Source of the DNA: CAZEYT01 sp964516295
Lineage (GTDB): Bacteria > Verrucomicrobiota > Verrucomicrobiia > Chthoniobacterales > Terrimicrobiaceae
DNA length: 26,187 nt
Assembly (NCBI GenBank): GCA_964516295.1
Contig: CAZEYT010000039.1
Location: 1-26,187, forward strand
Direction of reading: 5' to 3'
This document shows positions 1-6,758 of this stretch, piece after piece (position 1 is the first letter of the stretch; each line of letters opens with the position of its first letter). Under the pieces are notes generated by a model, which saw only the letters and a program-made list of their open reading frames with translations, had not been told where the DNA came from and did not search any database. The position numbers and the translations under genes are program-made.

Positions 1-12
1 TTTGGGTTGTTG

Positions 13-33
13 ACAACCACCACTTGTGGTTGT
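13..33. repeat. 8-bp perfect inverted repeat
   Basis: ACAACCAC (13-20) and GTGGTTGT (26-33) are perfect reverse complements separated by CACTT. The arm is followed immediately by a run of G, not T, so this is not an intrinsic terminator on the + strand. It could be an operator or an RNA hairpin; function unknown. Confidence 0.6.
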
Positions 34-50
34 GGGGGGGGGTGGGTGGG
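34..50 (+). other. G-tract with G-quadruplex potential
   Basis: Nine consecutive G (34-42) are followed by TGGGTGGG, giving at least four G3 tracts with short loops, the classic parallel quadruplex pattern. It abuts the inverted repeat at 13-33 and lies about 250 bases upstream of infC. Homopolymer length is error-prone in sequencing, so the exact number of G should be treated with caution. Confidence 0.4.
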
Positions 51-300
51 CCCGCCCCGCGAAGGACGAATTGGCGGCGGGCTGCATTTTCCTCTTGCGT
101 GGCGGAAGGAAATCTTCCAAACCTGCCCCAGAAGTTTTTTTTTGATCGACGGACATCCATGCATTTTTATTCAAGCGAACAGTGATCCATGCTGTGCCCG
201 TGCAGAGACTGCCACTGCGATCCGTCCATGAGTTTTCCCGACTTCTCCGGCGTGAGGATTTTGCGCATGCCGGATTTCCCACTGCCAACCTGGAGGCCCC

Positions 301-894
301 ATTAACTTAAAGGATATCCGTATCAATGAACGCATCCGTGCCCGTGAGGTACGAGTGATCGTTGCAGCAACCAACCAGCAACTCGGCGTCATGCGCTTGG
401 ACGACGCCATTCGACGGGCAAGGAGTCTTGGTCTGGATCTGGTCGAGATCGCCCCGAACGCGCAGCCGCCGGTGTGCCGGATCGTGGATTTTGGGAAGTT
501 CCGCTACGACCTCTCGAAGCAGGAGAAAGAGAAGAAGAACACCGCGGGCAAGGTCAAGGAGATCAAGTTCCGGGTGAACATCGACGAGCACGACTACCTG
601 ACGAAGGTGCGGCACGCGGAAGACTTCCTCGACAAAGGAAACAAGGTGAAAGTTCACCTGCAATTCCGGGGCCGCGAGATGGCGCACCAAGAGCTCGGGA
701 TGCAAGTCGTGCAGCGGGTGCGTGATGACCTCGCGGGCATGGCCCATGTGGATATGGATCCCAAACTGGTTGGGCGAGCGATCGGCATGACGTTGAGTCC
801 GCTCCCGGCCGGGAAACGCCACCGCAAATTCTCGAAGCACGGCGAGATTCTCGAACCGGAGCCCGAGGAAGCCGGGGAGACAGATGCCGTCTGA
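301..894 (+). CDS. infC: Translation initiation factor IF-3, AUU start
   Basis: IF3 binds the 30S subunit, keeps it from joining 50S and proofreads the start codon and initiator tRNA. The product is 197 residues if started at ATT 301. The N-terminal domain carries the family signature RINERIRAREVRVI and PNAQPPVCRIVDFGKFRY. A basic linker (KQEKEKKN) and a C-terminal domain with VKEIKFRVNIDEHDY and VKVHLQFRGREM follow. The frame is open upstream to 256 and contains no ATG, GTG or TTG before GTG 355, which would remove the conserved N-terminus. ATT 301 is preceded by GGAGG with a 4-base gap. AUU is the well-known autoregulatory start codon of infC in E. coli. The HAD gene overlaps the 3' end by 11 bases; rpmI and rplT, the usual partners, do not follow. 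Confidence 0.95.
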   Translation: MNLKDIRINERIRAREVRVIVAATNQQLGVMRLDDAIRRARSLGLDLVEIAPNAQPPVCRIVDFGKFRYDLSKQEKEKKNTAGKVKEIKFRVNIDEHDYLTKVRHAEDFLDKGNKVKVHLQFRGREMAHQELGMQVVQRVRDDLAGMAHVDMDPKLVGRAIGMTLSPLPAGKRHRKFSKHGEILEPEPEEAGETDAV

Positions 895-1573
895 GCCACG
901 GCTCCTGCTTTTCGACATCGACGGCACGCTGATCACCTCCGGGGGAGCCGGGGAAGGGGCGTTGATCGACGCGATGCGTGTCCGGTTCGGGGTCGAGGAG
1001 GATTTCGAGGGGATCGTCCTCGCTGGCGCGACCGACGCGGCAATTTCGCAGCGGCTGCTGGAAAAGCACGGACTCGACGCCACGCCGGATCATATCGCGG
1101 CATTGCTCGACAGCTATTTGCACCACCTTTCGCTTCGCCTGCCACAGCATCGGGGGACGCTGCTCCCGGGAATTGTTCCGCTTCTGGACGATCTGAAAGG
1201 ACGACCGGAGGCGGTGCTGGGGCTTCTGACGGGCAATGTTCGTCGCGGCGCTGAAATCAAACTCCGGCACTACGGAGTCTGGGAGTATTTTCCTTTTGGG
1301 GCTTTTGCGGACGATCACCACGATCGCAATCGTCTGGGACCGTTCGCACAATCGCGGGCGGCCGAGCTCCATGGGGTCGATTTTCCGGCCGATAGAATCT
1401 ACGTGATTGGCGATACGCCGCGTGACATCGCGTGCGGCCGTGCCATCGGAGCCCGCACCGTTGCGATTGCCACCGGGCACTACAGCGAGGACGATCTCGC
1501 GGCCCATGCGCCGGATTTTCTCTTTGCCGACCTGAGCGATACCAGCGCTGTCGTCAAAGCGCTTTTGGGCTGA
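884..1573 (+). CDS. HAD-family phosphatase, phosphoglycolate phosphatase-like
   Basis: A 229-residue haloacid dehalogenase-type hydrolase. Motif I is FDIDGTL (nucleophile D11 and acid/base D13), followed by a helical cap domain (about 20-90). Motif II is LLTGN, motif III the lysine in AEIKLRHYG, and motif IV VIGDTPRDIACG, which binds Mg2+. Length and cap (type C1) fit phosphoglycolate phosphatase/PGMB-like enzymes that remove phosphate from small metabolites. The substrate cannot be read from the sequence. ATG 884 lies inside the last codons of infC, so the two are probably cotranscribed and translationally coupled. Confidence 0.85.
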   Translation: MPSEPRLLLFDIDGTLITSGGAGEGALIDAMRVRFGVEEDFEGIVLAGATDAAISQRLLEKHGLDATPDHIAALLDSYLHHLSLRLPQHRGTLLPGIVPLLDDLKGRPEAVLGLLTGNVRRGAEIKLRHYGVWEYFPFGAFADDHHDRNRLGPFAQSRAAELHGVDFPADRIYVIGDTPRDIACGRAIGARTVAIATGHYSEDDLAAHAPDFLFADLSDTSAVVKALLG

Positions 1574-1668
1574 ATGACGGCTTCTGAACCGTCGGATAAA
1601 AATTTGTGCAACCGCCTTGCCGCCAGGGACATAAGCCAGTTCGGTGGGGCGGTGGATTTTGAAACCGT

Positions 1669-1696
1669 TTGACAATCCGCCACGTAGCTTGAATAT
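1669..1696 (+). promoter_or_regulatory. Possible sigma70-type promoter
   Basis: A perfect -35 box TTGACA (1669-1674) is followed after 16 bases by GAATAT (1691-1696), a weak -10 match; TTGAAT (1689-1694) is an alternative at 14 bases. It would place the RNA start near 1703, just before or within the small gene that precedes pyrR, and could drive that gene and the pyr operon. The -10 match is poor, hence low confidence. Confidence 0.3.
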
Positions 1697-1940
1697 GGAC
1701 CCGGAAATGAGCTCCCAGAAAAGCGAGGCACCCGACCTCGTCAAGAACTCGGTCCTCTACAAGGAATTCCTCGCCGAGAGGGAAGAAATCTTGCGCCACA
1801 AGTGGATCGAGAGTGAAAAAGCGGGTCAGGATATTGGTTTCGAGCGGGCGTTGCTCGATTGGATTGTCAAATACCGCTCCGGCTGGCGCAGCGGTCGCTC
1901 CAAATCCCAGAAAGGAGACCGCTCCGGCTCCCCCACCTGA
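1695..1940 (+). CDS. Small hypothetical protein upstream of pyrR
   Basis: An 81-residue protein if started at ATG 1695, 77 residues from ATG 1707; the frame is open back to GTG 1644. I do not recognise a named family. It is strongly charged and probably helical, with the core LYKEFLAEREEILRHKW, then IGFERALLDWIVKYRSGWR and a basic tail rich in R, S and K. The spacing of acidic and aromatic residues looks like a real folded protein, not a shadow frame. It ends 56 bases before the pyrR start and may be the first gene of the pyr operon. If the candidate promoter at 1669-1696 is used, only ATG 1707 would be downstream of the RNA start. Confidence 0.6.
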   Translation: MDPEMSSQKSEAPDLVKNSVLYKEFLAEREEILRHKWIESEKAGQDIGFERALLDWIVKYRSGWRSGRSKSQKGDRSGSPT

Positions 1941-1964
1941 CGTCCTTTTTTCCAGGCCTTTAAT

Positions 1965-1982
1965 GCATCTCCGCGAGGATGC
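1965..1982 (+). promoter_or_regulatory. PyrR-binding-loop-like RNA hairpin
   Basis: GCATCT (1965-1970) pairs with GGATGC (1977-1982), five Watson-Crick pairs plus one U-G, around the hexaloop CCGCGA. The known PyrR site, ARUCCNGNGAGGYU, has the hexaloop CNGNGA closed by a short stem; the loop here fits CNGNGA exactly and the 3' side continues with GG. The ribosome binding site GAAGG (1983-1987) follows at once and ATG 1997 lies 9 bases further. PyrR bound here could therefore block translation of its own operon when UMP is plentiful. This is an inference from motif and position. Confidence 0.5.
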
Positions 1983-1996
1983 GAAGGTTTCTCAAA

Positions 1997-2566
1997 ATGC
2001 CCGATCCCGAATCTCCCACCCGTCTCACCCTGGCGCTTGACGCCGAGGCCATCCAAAAGGCCATCCGCCGGATGGCTCATGAGATTGTTGAAAACCAACC
2101 CTTGTTGGACCGCCTGGTCCTCGCGGGTATACCCACCCGCGGAGTGGAAGTTGCGCGGCGGCTGGCCGACCACATCGAACGGATCGAGGGGATCCGCCCG
2201 TTTGACGGCTCTGTCGATGTCTCGATGCACCGCGACGACCTTTCGACACGGTCCCGGCTGACTGCCGTCTTGCCCACCCGCCTCCCGGTCGATCTGGACG
2301 GGCGACCCGTCATTTTGGTCGACGATGTTTTTTTTACCGGCCGGAGCTGTCGGGCGGCTCTGGATGCGCTTTCGTCGTTCGGACGCCCTTCGTCGATCCA
2401 GTTGGCGGTGCTGGTGGATCGCGGCCACCGGGAGCTTCCCATCCGGGCCGACTATGTCGGGAAAAATCTTCCCACGACCCGCGAGGAGAAAATCCGGGTG
2501 CGATTTGAGTGTCTCGACCGCGTGCCGGATTCGGTCCATATCGTTCATGCGGAGGAGGCCAAATGA
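1997..2566 (+). CDS. pyrR: PyrR, pyr operon regulator / uracil phosphoribosyltransferase
   Basis: A 189-residue phosphoribosyltransferase-fold protein. PyrR binds pyr mRNA in response to UMP/UTP and often also has weak uracil phosphoribosyltransferase activity. The family signatures GIPTRGVEVARRLA, the PRPP loop VILVDDVFFTGRS (about 105-117) and VLVDRGHRELPIRADYVGKN are all present. An in-frame ATG at 1979 exists, but GAGG touches it directly. ATG 1997 has GAAGG at 9 bases and gives a normal N-terminus, so it is preferred. The stop overlaps the pyrB start (ATGA). A hairpin like its RNA target lies just upstream of the start, suggesting autoregulation. Confidence 0.93.
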   Translation: MPDPESPTRLTLALDAEAIQKAIRRMAHEIVENQPLLDRLVLAGIPTRGVEVARRLADHIERIEGIRPFDGSVDVSMHRDDLSTRSRLTAVLPTRLPVDLDGRPVILVDDVFFTGRSCRAALDALSSFGRPSSIQLAVLVDRGHRELPIRADYVGKNLPTTREEKIRVRFECLDRVPDSVHIVHAEEAK

Positions 2567-3498
2567 CCCGTTGGAGTCGCAAGGATTTAATCGGTCTCGA
2601 CGACCTGTCGGCGGAGGAAATTCAGTTCGTCTTGGATACGGCCACTGCGTTCAAAGGCGTCGGTGAGCGGAGCCTGAAAAAGGTCCCGGCGCTGCGCGGC
2701 AAGACGCTTGTGAATTTCTTCGTCGAGCCGAGCACGCGAACGCGGACGTCGTTCGAAATCGCGGCGATGCGGCTGAGTGCGGATGTCGTCAACATTTCCG
2801 CCACCGCCTCAAGCCTGCAAAAGGGCGAAACGCTGAAGGACACGGCGCTCAATCTCCAGGCGCTCCAAGCGGACATCATTGTGCTCCGCCACAGTTCGGC
2901 CGGAGCCTCGCGGTTCCTGGCCGACCGGCTCGACTCGTCGATCATCAACGCCGGTGACGGTGCTCACGAACATCCGACACAGGGACTTTTGGACGTGTTC
3001 ACCATGCGCGAGAAACACGGGCGCATTGCCGGACTTCATGTTCTGATCGTCGGTGATATTCTTTTCAGCCGCGTGGCGCGTTCGAACATCCACGCGCTGG
3101 TGAAGCTTGGCGCGCATGTCACGCTGGTTGGCCCGACGACCTTGGTTCCCCGGACCTTTGAAAACCTGGGCGTTCGCGTCGTGCACCGTCTCGACGATGT
3201 GCTGGAGCAGGCGGACGTGATCAATCTCCTCCGCATTCAGCACGAGCGGCAGCGGAAGGAATATTTTCCGGGCTTGGGGGAATACATTTCACTCTTCGGC
3301 CTCACCAAATCGCGCGCGGCAAGACTCAAGCCGGGCTGTCTGGTCATGCACCCCGGTCCGATCAATCGCGGTGTCGAGATCGACAGCGATGTGGCGGACG
3401 GCGCTCAGAGCGTCATCCTCGAACAGGTTACCAATGGAATCGCCGTGCGCATGGCGGTTCTTTACCTCTGCGCCGGAGGCGCGGGTCTGCCCTCATGA
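2563..3498 (+). CDS. pyrB: Aspartate carbamoyltransferase catalytic chain
   Basis: Joins carbamoyl phosphate and aspartate to N-carbamoyl-aspartate, the committed step of pyrimidine synthesis, in the cytoplasm. The 311 residues show the carbamoyl-phosphate loop STRTRTS (57-63), the SLQKGE loop with K87, HPTQGLLD (137-144) and the C-terminal HPGPINRGVEI. Length is normal for a catalytic chain, and no pyrI regulatory chain follows. GGAGGAGG (2551-2558) precedes ATG 2563 by 4 bases. Both ends overlap neighbours by ATGA, so pyrR, pyrB and pyrC are translationally coupled. Confidence 0.96.
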   Translation: MTRWSRKDLIGLDDLSAEEIQFVLDTATAFKGVGERSLKKVPALRGKTLVNFFVEPSTRTRTSFEIAAMRLSADVVNISATASSLQKGETLKDTALNLQALQADIIVLRHSSAGASRFLADRLDSSIINAGDGAHEHPTQGLLDVFTMREKHGRIAGLHVLIVGDILFSRVARSNIHALVKLGAHVTLVGPTTLVPRTFENLGVRVVHRLDDVLEQADVINLLRIQHERQRKEYFPGLGEYISLFGLTKSRAARLKPGCLVMHPGPINRGVEIDSDVADGAQSVILEQVTNGIAVRMAVLYLCAGGAGLPS

Positions 3499-4775
3499 AT
3501 CATCTTTGGATCAAAAACGGACGGATCATCGATCCGGCGAACGACCGTGACGAGGTCGCCGATCTGGTGGTCGTGGATGGAAAAATCGCACCGGTCGGCT
3601 CCCCGGTGCCACAGGGAGCGGCGGAGATCAATGCGTCCGGCCGGGTGGTGGCACCGGGACTCATCGACATTCACGTTCACCTTCGGGAGCCCGGGCAGTC
3701 GCACAAAGAGACGATTCGGACCGGCACCCTCGCGGCGGCGGCCGGGGGATTCACGAGCGTGGTGGCCATGCCGAATACCTCGCCGACCGCGGACAGCGCG
3801 GCGACGATTACGTGGATTCACGAAAAGGCAGCGCGCGAGGCCTGCGTGAACGTTTTTTGCACAGGAGCGATCACCAAGGGACTCCGCGGCGAAGAACTCG
3901 CGCCTTATGGTTCCATGGTGGGAGCGGGCATTGTGGCGCTGACGGATGACGGACATTGCATCCAGAATCACGAGGTGATGCGCCGTGCGGTGGAGTATGC
4001 GCGGATGTTCGGGCTGCCGGTGATGGATCACTGTCAGGATTACTCGCTTGTCGGCGATGGCGTGATGCACGAGGGCGAGTGGAGTCTGCGGCTCGGGCTG
4101 CCCGGATGGCCGCGGGCGGGCGAAGAGATGATCGTGGCGCGGAACATCCTACTGGCCGAGCTTTGCGGGTCGCCGGTGCATTGCCAGCACATCAGTTCCG
4201 GCGGGAGTGTGCGCCTTCTTCGCGAGGCGCGGCGGCGCGGGGTGCCGGTGTCAGGCGAGGTCTGTCCGCACCACGTAGCGCTGACGGACGCGGAGTTGCG
4301 GACGTTTGACACGAACTTCAAAATGAATCCTCCGCTGCGTGCAGAGGAAGACGTGGAGGCCATTCTCGAGGGGATCGCCGATGGAACGTTGACGATTCTC
4401 TGCAGCGACCATGCACCGCATGCCGGCTACGAGAAGGAAAAGGAATTTGATCAGGCTCCGTTTGGGATCACTGGTTTGGAAACCGAGTTTTCCACCTTCT
4501 GCGACCTTTTGGTACACCGAAGGAAGATCGTTTCCTTGGAGCGCCTGATCGCTCTCTACACGTCCGAACCGGCCGCGCTCCTGAAGCTCGACCGTGGGAC
4601 TCTCTCGCCAGGGTCGGTCGCCGACATCACGCTCATTGATCCTGAGCGCGAGTGGACGTTTCATCGCGAAGCCTCGCTTTCGCTTTCCAAAAACACGCCG
4701 TTCGGTGGAACGTCGTGGAAAGGGCGTGCCATCCGCACCATTGTCGCGGGTCGGACCGTCTGGTCTTGCGAATGA
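3495..4775 (+). CDS. pyrC: Dihydroorotase, class I type
   Basis: Cyclises N-carbamoyl-aspartate to dihydroorotate, the step after PyrB. The 426-residue amidohydrolase has the zinc motif DIHVHLREPG (H60, H62), ALTDDGH (D151, the metal-bridging aspartate of class I enzymes), DHCQD (H179), CQHISSGGS (H232), GEVCPHH and CSDHAPHAG (D305). It is longer than E. coli-type class II PyrC (about 350), which supports class I. The start codon overlaps the pyrB stop and the stop overlaps the next gene, each by ATGA. In several bacteria such long PyrC proteins form a complex with PyrB; this cannot be shown here. Confidence 0.94.
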   Translation: MNHLWIKNGRIIDPANDRDEVADLVVVDGKIAPVGSPVPQGAAEINASGRVVAPGLIDIHVHLREPGQSHKETIRTGTLAAAAGGFTSVVAMPNTSPTADSAATITWIHEKAAREACVNVFCTGAITKGLRGEELAPYGSMVGAGIVALTDDGHCIQNHEVMRRAVEYARMFGLPVMDHCQDYSLVGDGVMHEGEWSLRLGLPGWPRAGEEMIVARNILLAELCGSPVHCQHISSGGSVRLLREARRRGVPVSGEVCPHHVALTDAELRTFDTNFKMNPPLRAEEDVEAILEGIADGTLTILCSDHAPHAGYEKEKEFDQAPFGITGLETEFSTFCDLLVHRRKIVSLERLIALYTSEPAALLKLDRGTLSPGSVADITLIDPEREWTFHREASLSLSKNTPFGGTSWKGRAIRTIVAGRTVWSCE

Positions 4776-5578
4776 TTCGATCGCTCGCGGGATTGGTGGC
4801 GATTCCGGTCGCCGCGTATTTGGTCCTCTGTGTTTACTTTTATGTGAATCAGCGGAGCATGCTTTACTTCCCGGTGCGGGTGGCCTCCGATGACCCGATT
4901 CCCAGCGGACTGGAACGTTGGACGGCATCGTCGGGGCAATCCATCGGGTGGATGACATCCGACGGGGATGCCTCGCGGCCGATCCTTCTCCTGCATGGAA
5001 ATTCCGGTCACGCCCGGCAAAGGATATCGATTGTCCAACGGCTGCGCCAGGCGGGGATTACGGCGAAGATTTTTCTCCTGGAGTATCCCGGATTTGGCGG
5101 ACGAGCTGGCCAGCCGACCGAGGAATCACTCACCGCGGCGGCGGTTGCGGCAGTGCGGGAAATCCCGTCGCCGGTGGTCCTTTTTGGCGAGTCCCTCGGC
5201 TCGGGCGTTGCTTCCCAAACGGCAGCGCGGGTTCCCGACCGGATTCGCGGGGTGATTTTGCTCACGCCTTTTGACTCGATCGTCGGAGCGGCGGCGCATC
5301 ATTATCCCTGGCTCCCGGTTGGGTGGATTGTGAAGGATCGCTTTGATTCGGTATCCGCGCTCTCGGGATTCTCCAAACCGGTTGTGCTTATTGTCGCCGG
5401 CGACGATGCAACCACGCCGCCATCGGGTGCGAGACGCCTGTTTGAAAGTCTGACCGGGCCGAAGCGCATGTGGACCGTGCCAGGGGCCGGGCACAACGGG
5501 GCGCTCGACGGCTTGTCCGATGCCGACTGGCTTGCCGCGTGGGATTTCGTTTCCGGCGACATTGACGATGGGCGATAG
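4772..5578 (+). CDS. Membrane-anchored alpha/beta hydrolase (BEM46/ABHD13-like)
   Basis: A 268-residue serine hydrolase. Residues about 6-26 form one hydrophobic segment, an N-terminal anchor that probably leaves the enzyme outside the inner membrane. The hydrolase domain has ILLLHGNSGHA, LEYPGFGGRAG, the nucleophile elbow GESLGSG (S141), VAGDDATTPP (acid D211 or D212) and GAGHNG (H241). This pattern matches the BEM46/ABHD13/17 group of thioesterase or lipase-like enzymes; the substrate is unknown. The ATG overlaps the pyrC stop, so it is read as part of the pyr operon although no link to pyrimidine synthesis is known. Confidence 0.85.
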   Translation: MIRSLAGLVAIPVAAYLVLCVYFYVNQRSMLYFPVRVASDDPIPSGLERWTASSGQSIGWMTSDGDASRPILLLHGNSGHARQRISIVQRLRQAGITAKIFLLEYPGFGGRAGQPTEESLTAAAVAAVREIPSPVVLFGESLGSGVASQTAARVPDRIRGVILLTPFDSIVGAAAHHYPWLPVGWIVKDRFDSVSALSGFSKPVVLIVAGDDATTPPSGARRLFESLTGPKRMWTVPGAGHNGALDGLSDADWLAAWDFVSGDIDDGR

Positions 5579-5597
5579 GAGCCGTCATCCTCGCCGG

Positions 5598-6746
5598 ATG
5601 TCCGATTCAATTGAACGTCGGGCCTTTCGACTGGAGGCCAAAGATGGCGCTGCACGGGCGGGCGTTCTGACCACGAGACGGGGAGTCATTCGCACGCCGG
5701 TCTTCATGCCGGTCGGCACCCAGGCCACCGTGAAAGCTGTCTCGCCAGATGAACTCCGCGCGCTGGGTGCGCAGATCATTCTCGGCAATACCTATCACCT
5801 CCATGTTCGTCCGGGCGAAAAGCTCATTGCCCGGCTGGGCGGACTTCACGAGTTCATGCGCTGGGACCGCCCGATTCTGACGGACAGTGGCGGCTTTCAG
5901 GTGTTCTCGCTCGCGAAGCTGCGCAAGATCAGCGAGGAGGGCGTGCAATTTCAGAACCACCTCGACGGCACACCGACCTTCATTGGGCCGGAGACATCGA
6001 TGGAAATCCAGCGTGATCTCGGTTCGGACATCGTGATGGCGTTCGACGAATGCCCGCCGCATCCGTGTACGCACGCCGAGGCCGACAAGAGCCTCGATCT
6101 CACCCTCCGCTGGGCGCGTCGTTGTCGCGATTGGTGGAGCGCGCAGGCCTTGGAGTCACGGCCGCTCCTTTTCGGAATCACCCAGGGGTCCGGCTATCCC
6201 GACCTGCGGGAAAAAAGCGCGCGCGCGCTGGTGGAAATCGGATTCGACGGTTACGCGGTCGGTGGTGTGAGTGTGGGCGAGCCTGAAACCGAAATGATGC
6301 TGGCGGTCGAAAGTGCCGTTCCGTTTTTGCCGGAAGATCATGCGCGCTATGCGATGGGACTCGGCACACCGCCACAGATGATCGAAATGGTAGCCCGCGG
6401 GGTGGACATGTTTGACTGCGTGCTACCGACGCGGATTGCACGCAATGGCACGGCGTTCACGAAGTCCGGCACGGTGAACCTCAAGAACGCCTGTCATGCC
6501 GAGGATCCGCGTCCGATTGAAGAAGGCTGCACGTGTCCGGCGTGTCGGGAGTTTTCCCGGGCTTATCTGCGTCATCTTGTGAAGGCGGAGGAGATTCTCG
6601 GCCTGAGGTTGATTTCGCTCCACAATCTGCACTTTTATTTGAATCTCCTCGCGACGGCGCGGGAGCACATCCTGGCCGGGACGTTTCAAGAATTTCGCCG
6701 CGACTTTGTGGCGGGTTACTCGCCGAGTCGCAATGGAGGCGCGTAG
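5598..6746 (+). CDS. tgt: tRNA-guanine transglycosylase
   Basis: Exchanges guanine-34 of tRNAs with GUN anticodons (Asp, Asn, His, Tyr) for preQ1, the insertion step of queuosine synthesis. The 382 residues contain the signature TDSGGFQVFSL (D96 as active-site acid), FGITQGSGY, YAVGGVSVGE, the nucleophile region DCVLPTRIARNG (D273) and the zinc site CTCPAC plus H342 in LHNLHFY. The frame is open further upstream (ATG 5568 is possible), but ATG 5598 gives the usual N-terminus; neither has a strong ribosome binding site. It starts 19 bases after the hydrolase. Its partner queA lies about 9 kb away in the same window. Confidence 0.95.
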   Translation: MSDSIERRAFRLEAKDGAARAGVLTTRRGVIRTPVFMPVGTQATVKAVSPDELRALGAQIILGNTYHLHVRPGEKLIARLGGLHEFMRWDRPILTDSGGFQVFSLAKLRKISEEGVQFQNHLDGTPTFIGPETSMEIQRDLGSDIVMAFDECPPHPCTHAEADKSLDLTLRWARRCRDWWSAQALESRPLLFGITQGSGYPDLREKSARALVEIGFDGYAVGGVSVGEPETEMMLAVESAVPFLPEDHARYAMGLGTPPQMIEMVARGVDMFDCVLPTRIARNGTAFTKSGTVNLKNACHAEDPRPIEEGCTCPACREFSRAYLRHLVKAEEILGLRLISLHNLHFYLNLLATAREHILAGTFQEFRRDFVAGYSPSRNGGA

Positions 6747-6758
6747 CGTCCGCTCTTT

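Larger units (their letters stand above)
1..300. other. Leader/intergenic region upstream of infC
   Basis: No convincing coding sequence is seen in these 300 bases; the open frames are short and low in complexity. The stretch holds an 8-bp inverted repeat (13-33), a G-tract (34-50), a 9-base T-run at about 130-138 and, at its end, the GGAGG ribosome binding site of infC (292-296). A short GGAAG/CTTCC hairpin lies near 106-120, but it is about 15 bases from the T-run, so it is only a doubtful terminator. In many bacteria thrS lies upstream of infC; whether that holds here cannot be seen. Confidence 0.5.

Noticed and set aside
106..138. GGAAG/CTTCC hairpin plus T9 run as an upstream gene terminator
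   Set aside because: The T-run starts about 15 bases after the hairpin, too far for a standard intrinsic terminator.
1575..1594. Hairpin GACGG/CCGTC after the HAD gene as terminator
   Set aside because: The stem is only 5 bp and is followed by GATAAAAATTT, not a T-tract on the + strand.
1979..1996. pyrR starting at ATG 1979
   Set aside because: The only Shine-Dalgarno-like bases touch this ATG and it lies within the hairpin; ATG 1997 has GAAGG at 9 bases.
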